Source: Bin94 sp965211645
Lineage (GTDB): Bacteria; Gemmatimonadota; Gemmatimonadetes; Longimicrobiales; Gaopeijiaceae
Assembly: GCA_965211645.1 (NCBI GenBank)
Contig: OZ242947.1
Location: forward strand, 2,728,001 to 2,792,000
DNA: 64,000 nt
Direction: 5' to 3'
Below the pieces are notes generated by a model. It worked only from the letters and a program-made list of their open reading frames with translations, searched no databases and was not told where the DNA came from. The number at the start of each line of letters is the position of its first letter. The stretch's first letter is position 1. Of this stretch, positions 60,309-64,000 are shown in pieces. A program made the position numbers and the translations under genes.

Positions 60309-62234
60309 ATGATGCGCCCCACCACCCTCCTCGTCTGCATCGCCTCTCTCTCGCTGGCGAGCTGCGCGCCGTCCTCCACCGACGGCGCCGGCGGCGCGGC
60401 CCGGTCCGACGAGGGCGCCCCCTACCCCATGCTCGAGCCGCGCTACGACATGCGTGTCGAGCAGGCGGTGCGCGTGCCGATGCGCGACGGTGTCCGCCTG
60501 TCCACGGATCTCCACTTCCCGGACGGCGCGCCCGAGCCCTTGCCCGTGATCCTGATCCGGACGCCGTACGACAAGTCCGCGTTCCGCGCCGGCTACGCGG
60601 GCGAGGTGGTCCGCATGTTCGTCGGGCAGGGCTACGTCGTGGCCGTGCAGGACAAGCGGGGGCGCTTCGAGTCCGAGGGGGTGTATTCGCTGGCGGTCAG
60701 GGAGGACGTCGACGGCTACGACGCGGTCGAGTGGCTGGCCGATCAGGCGTGGTCGAACGGCAGGGTGGGGACCTACGGCTGCTCCGACCTGGGCGATGCG
60801 CAGGTGTGGATGGCGCCCGCGCAGCCCCCGAGCCTGGCCGCGATGATCCCGCAGGCCTCGGGCAGCATCAACGGCCCGGCCGACAACATCTACCGCTATT
60901 TCGGGACGTACAACGGTGGCGCGTTCAACCTGGCGGCGGCCGCGGGGTGGATGGTCTTCGCCGGGTCCAAGGTCTACCTGCGTCCCCCATCCCACGTCTC
61001 CGACGAGGAATTCCAGCGGATCGCGTACCAGTACTCGCCGGGCCCGGTCAACGCCCCCGAGGTCGACCTGGACGCCATCATCAATTCGCTCCCCCTGATC
61101 GACATGATGCAGAGGGCCAACCGCCCGCACACCGACTGGGAATCGATCCTGACCTACGGTCTCGCCGACCCCTGGTGGGACCAGTTCCCCTACTACAAGG
61201 GCCACGAGCAGATCGACGTCCCTTCCCTCTTCATCAACTCCTGGCACGACTTCGGCGTGAACGAGACGCTCTGGCAGTTCAACCATTTCCAGGAGAACGC
61301 CGCATCGAGCACCGCCCGCGACAATCAGTTCGTCGTCATCTCGCCGGTGTCCCACTGCGACTCCGAGCGCATCAGCGCCCCCACTCTGGTCGGCGAACGC
61401 GAACTGGGCGATGCCCGCTACGACTTCTGGACGCTCTACGTCCGCTGGTACGACCACTGGCTCAAGGGCGAGGACAACGGCGTCACCGACATGCCGCCCG
61501 TGCAGTACTACCTGATGGGCAGGAACGAATGGCGGGCCGCCGACGAGTGGCCGGTCGCGGGCACGCAGTTCACCCGGTACTACCTGACCAGCGGCGGCGC
61601 GGCGAACAGCCTGAACGGCGACGGGGTGCTCACCACGGAAGCGCCGCAGAACGGGGCGGTCGACCGATACACCTACGATCCCGGTGCGCCAACCCCCTCG
61701 CTGTCCGGCTCCTACGGTATGGAGGAGGGGTTCTATGACCAGCGTCCGGTCGAAGGGCGGGATGACGTGCTCGTCTACACCACCCCACCCCTCGAAGCCG
61801 GCGTGGAAATGACCGGTCCCATCACGGCCACGCTCTACGTTTCATCGGACGCTCGCGACACGGACTTCACCGCCAAGCTGGTCGATGTGCATCCCGACGG
61901 CACGGCGTTCTTCCTCCAGGAGGGAGTCCTGCGCGCGCGCTACCGGGAGGGCTTCGACCGCAAGGTGTTCATGGAAGAGGGCGAGGTCTACGAGATCACC
62001 GTCGTCCTCGACGCCACGAGCAACTACTTCCCGGCGGGCCACCGGATTCGCCTCGAGGTGGCGTCGGCCAGCTTCCCCCGCTTCGACCGCAACCTGAACA
62101 CGGGCGGCAACAACTACGACGAGACCGAGTGGGTCGTGGCGCACAACACGGTTCACCACTCGCCGGAGTACCCGTCGCACGTGTTGCTGCCGATCGTACC
62201 GGAGGGGGCGAGCCGGCTCCTGGAGTTGAATTGA
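60309..62234 (+). CDS. CocE/NonD family hydrolase, lipoprotein
   Basis: A 641-residue relative of the hydrolase at 34051. Its signal ends in L-A-S-C. The alpha/beta domain has VRVPMRDGVRLSTDLHFP, AVQDKRGRFES and the elbow GTYGCSDLG with the nucleophile Ser (usual form GxSYxG). Acid and His residues are probably in NSWHDFGVNE and SPVSHCD. The C-terminal jelly roll ends in SYFPAGHRI-like NYFPAGHRIRLEVASASFPRF. GGGAGG precedes the ATG. It probably hydrolyses peptides or esters outside the cytoplasm. Confidence 0.8.
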   Translation: MMRPTTLLVCIASLSLASCAPSSTDGAGGAARSDEGAPYPMLEPRYDMRVEQAVRVPMRDGVRLSTDLHFPDGAPEPLPVILIRTPYDKSAFRAGYAGEVVRMFVGQGYVVAVQDKRGRFESEGVYSLAVREDVDGYDAVEWLADQAWSNGRVGTYGCSDLGDAQVWMAPAQPPSLAAMIPQASGSINGPADNIYRYFGTYNGGAFNLAAAAGWMVFAGSKVYLRPPSHVSDEEFQRIAYQYSPGPVNAPEVDLDAIINSLPLIDMMQRANRPHTDWESILTYGLADPWWDQFPYYKGHEQIDVPSLFINSWHDFGVNETLWQFNHFQENAASSTARDNQFVVISPVSHCDSERISAPTLVGERELGDARYDFWTLYVRWYDHWLKGEDNGVTDMPPVQYYLMGRNEWRAADEWPVAGTQFTRYYLTSGGAANSLNGDGVLTTEAPQNGAVDRYTYDPGAPTPSLSGSYGMEEGFYDQRPVEGRDDVLVYTTPPLEAGVEMTGPITATLYVSSDARDTDFTAKLVDVHPDGTAFFLQEGVLRARYREGFDRKVFMEEGEVYEITVVLDATSNYFPAGHRIRLEVASASFPRFDRNLNTGGNNYDETEWVVAHNTVHHSPEYPSHVLLPIVPEGASRLLELN

Positions 62235-62248
62235 CGACCAGCGACGGC

Positions 62249-62668
62249 TTACAGAACGGTGAACCCCTCGCGGTGCGCCGCGCGAGAGAGGCGATCGTCG
62301 CTACAGACCAGGTCAAGCCTTTGGGGATCCTCGTCGGCGGCCGTCAGTGCTGCCGCCAGCTGCAAGGCGTCGGCCGCGCGCAGGGGATGAAGCCGGAGCA
62401 GCCTCATCGCACGCTTGCGCACTTGCTCGAGAGGCTCGATCTCGATCCATGCCTCGGCCAACAGCCCAAGCTGGTCCATTGACCGGTCGAACCCTCCGCC
62501 TTCGAAGCGGCGCCCCCGCTCCAGACGGTTCAGGGCCGAAGCGCACTCGATCCGGCTTCCCCACCAGGTCACGATCATCGGGTCCCGCCGGACCGTCTCG
62601 CGGCGTTGTGCACTTTCCGGCTCCTCCACGAGGAGCGCAACCAGGGCCGAGGAATCCCAGTACTTCAA
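62249..62668 (-). CDS. vapC: VapC-type PIN-domain toxin, second pair
   Basis: A 139-residue PIN-domain ribonuclease: KYWDSSALVALLVEEPES with Asp5, ECASALNRL (Glu), LRAADALQLAAAL (Asp) and LVCSDDRLSRAA. TTG 62668 overlaps the antitoxin stop; a longer frame to 62845 is antisense-like and basic. It ends 15 bp after the convergent CocE hydrolase gene. Confidence 0.75.
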   Translation of the reverse strand: MKYWDSSALVALLVEEPESAQRRETVRRDPMIVTWWGSRIECASALNRLERGRRFEGGGFDRSMDQLGLLAEAWIEIEPLEQVRKRAMRLLRLHPLRAADALQLAAALTAADEDPQRLDLVCSDDRLSRAAHREGFTVL

Positions 62669-62964
62669 CGGCTCGCCGCGCGCTCGGCCACGATGATCTC
62701 GCTGGCGCTGGCGCCCCCGGTCAGCCGGGGTGCAGGCACACTCAGGAAGCGCTCGACATCGAGAGATGCGCGAGGCGGGACCGCAACGCCCCGACTCAGC
62801 AACTCGGCCGTGGCACGGTCCATGCCGGGGCCGTCGACGCGACATGGCTCAATCCGCGCGACGGGTTTTCCCCGATGCGTGATCAACACGGCCTCCCCGC
62901 GGCGCACCTCGCTCAGGAGTCCACTGAGTCCGTTTTTCGCTTCACTGACACTGGCTCGTTTCAT
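62665..62964 (-). CDS. Phd/YefM-type antitoxin, second pair
   Basis: A 99-residue antitoxin with the Phd pattern (SVSEAKNGLSGLLSEVRRGEAVLITHRGKPVARIEP, recognised by A-K-N-x-L-S-x-L-L and THRGKPVARI) and a longer C-terminal arm that should wrap the toxin. The promoter -10 ends only about six bases before the ATG, so the message is probably leaderless. Confidence 0.75.
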   Translation of the reverse strand: MKRASVSEAKNGLSGLLSEVRRGEAVLITHRGKPVARIEPCRVDGPGMDRATAELLSRGVAVPPRASLDVERFLSVPAPRLTGGASASEIIVAERAASR

Positions 62965-62965
62965 G

Positions 62966-62999
62966 TGGCCATAATGGCCATATCGATGTGGCGTGTCAA
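62966..62999 (-). promoter_or_regulatory. Promoter and operator of the second toxin-antitoxin pair
   Basis: On the minus strand TTGACA (62999-62994), 17 bp, CATTAT (62976-62971). The -10 lies inside TGGCCATAATGGCCA (62966-62980), two palindromic TGGCCA boxes, a likely antitoxin site that would block the promoter. Confidence 0.6.
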
Positions 63000-63073
63000 G
63001 CTTCGAGAGCGTGACCGTTTGCTACCCTCGCGGCCGGGCGCGAGCGTTTTTCAAGGGAAAGGAAAGCAAGAAG

Positions 63074-64000
63074 ATGCCTGACGCACAGCCGAACAACTCT
63101 TCACTCCGCCGGGCGGGGCTGCACCTCGCGGGCCTGGGCCTTGTTGTTGCCGCCATGGCCTGCGGCCCGGCGCCGGATTCGACCGGGGGCGAGGCGTCCG
63201 AGTCTCAGCCCTCCCTGTCCCCGCAAGCGGCCGTCGCGCTCGTCGAGCGCTTTCAGGCCGAACTCAATGCGGCGTGGACACAGGCCCAGGACACCGACGA
63301 GAACTTCCCCGGGGCGACGGCGGCGTTCATTCTCCCGGACGGGAGCGTTTTCGGCTTCGCCACCGGCGAATCGGACGTGGACGACGACATTCCGATGACG
63401 CCGGACCTGCGGATGCCGTCGGGCAGCATCGGCAAGACGTACGTCGCGGCGGTCGCCCTGCAGCTGGCGATGAACGGCGAGCTGGACCTCGACACGCCGG
63501 TCTCGACCTGGCTCGGGGACGAGGAGTGGTTCTCGCGGGTCCCCAATCACGCGGACCTGACGCTGCGCAACCTGCTCAGCCACACGGCGGGCATGATCCA
63601 GCCGTACTTCGAGGACCCCGATTTTGCGGCGCGGCTGGCCGAGTTCTTCAGCGATCCCGACGCCTACATGTCCCCGGAGCAGTTCATCGCCGAGGCCGTG
63701 CTGGACGCCGAGCCGCTCTTTCCCGCGGGCGAGGGATACCACTACAGCGACGTCCACTACACCCTCGCAGGCCTGGCGATCGAGGCGGCGACGGGCCGCG
63801 ACTACTATGACCTGCTCGACGAGATGTTCCTCGATCCGTTCGGGCTCGACCTGACCCTGCCGGCCGATCGGCGCGATCTGCCGGGGCTGTCACAGGGCTA
63901 CGCGCACGCGAGCGTCCGGCTCTTCGATACGCCGCTCGAGATCGTGGTCGACGGCCAGCTGGTGGTCCACCCGCTGCAGGAGTGGACGGGGGGCGGCGTC
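63074..64000 (+). CDS. Serine beta-lactamase-like hydrolase, lipoprotein (3' end outside window)
   Basis: The frame from ATG 63074 is open to the end of the window (309 codons). GGAAAGGAAAG precedes it. The signal ends in a lipobox-like A-M-A-C. The S-x-x-K motif is SIGK in MPSGSIGKTYVAA; LLSHTAGM follows; the second motif reads YSD instead of Y-x-N (in YHYSDVHY). It belongs to the same broad family as the protein at 44021 but is not closely similar. Likely a periplasmic peptidase or esterase. Confidence 0.8.
   Translation, partial: MPDAQPNNSSLRRAGLHLAGLGLVVAAMACGPAPDSTGGEASESQPSLSPQAAVALVERFQAELNAAWTQAQDTDENFPGATAAFILPDGSVFGFATGESDVDDDIPMTPDLRMPSGSIGKTYVAAVALQLAMNGELDLDTPVSTWLGDEEWFSRVPNHADLTLRNLLSHTAGMIQPYFEDPDFAARLAEFFSDPDAYMSPEQFIAEAVLDAEPLFPAGEGYHYSDVHYTLAGLAIEAATGRDYYDLLDEMFLDPFGLDLTLPADRRDLPGLSQGYAHASVRLFDTPLEIVVDGQLVVHPLQEWTGGGV

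Noticed and set aside
59034..61457. 807-codon minus-strand frame as one large protein
   Set aside because: Only 59034-60167 carries the hydrolase; the upstream part is antisense to the CocE hydrolase gene and the lipoprotein signal starts at 60167.

Overview
The window comes from a GC-rich bacterial chromosome with an outer membrane. It encodes lipoproteins with lipoboxes, small outer-membrane beta-barrels, an autotransporter-type barrel, a Tat-exported dipeptidase, and many secreted peptidases, CocE-type hydrolases, serine hydrolases and amidohydrolases. This gene content and codon style best fit Gemmatimonadota or a similar lineage, possibly host-associated because of the large LRR, cadherin and FN3 surface proteins. 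The placement is inference. No rRNA, tRNA, transposase, CRISPR array or integrase was seen.

Positions 1-34007 hold a duplicated surface-protein region. Three related lipoproteins (2027-5740, 10956-14660, 25295-29011) each combine Ig-like domains, about 16 leucine-rich repeats and a C-terminal leishmanolysin-like metalloprotease. One is followed by a 3225-residue cadherin/Calx-beta/FN3 autotransporter (14788-24465). The C-terminus of a second, nearly identical autotransporter opens the window. About 7.9 kb (1-7912) recurs at 23192-32423, with internal deletions, gene remnants and sharp junctions. The third LRR gene is a mosaic: its flanks match copy 1 and its central LRR block matches copy 2. 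Between the units (7909-10853) lie a minus-strand operon (63-residue eight-cysteine exported peptide, membrane protein, ECF sigma factor, anti-sigma factor) and a divergent thioredoxin-fold protein. Scraps of the sigma and thioredoxin-like genes also lie upstream of the third LRR gene. An acyl-CoA ligase (32298-34007) closes the region.

Positions 34051-46281 hold a CocE hydrolase, two paralogous beta-barrels around a class II aldolase, a molybdate transporter (modABC) with an XRE-plus-periplasmic-binding-fold regulator, and a minus-strand operon of GntR regulator, serine hydrolase, FAD amine oxidase and GPP34 protein.

Positions 46466-64000 are rich in peptide and amino-acid breakdown: S9 peptidase, M19 dipeptidase, an amidohydrolase with a metal-site-less partner, a D-amino-acid dehydrogenase, 5-oxoprolinase PxpABC, a proline-iminopeptidase-like lipoprotein, a second CocE hydrolase and a serine hydrolase cut by the window end. 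Two PIN-type toxin-antitoxin pairs and an Rpn-type nuclease are interspersed.

Two signals look most novel. One is the recombining LRR-metalloprotease family. The other is a 39-bp composite operator (TGTAA-N8-TTACA, 3 bp, TGTAA-N8-TTACA, centres 21 bp apart) at five places: before two LRR genes, a CocE hydrolase and an amidohydrolase, and over the promoter of the XRE regulator.
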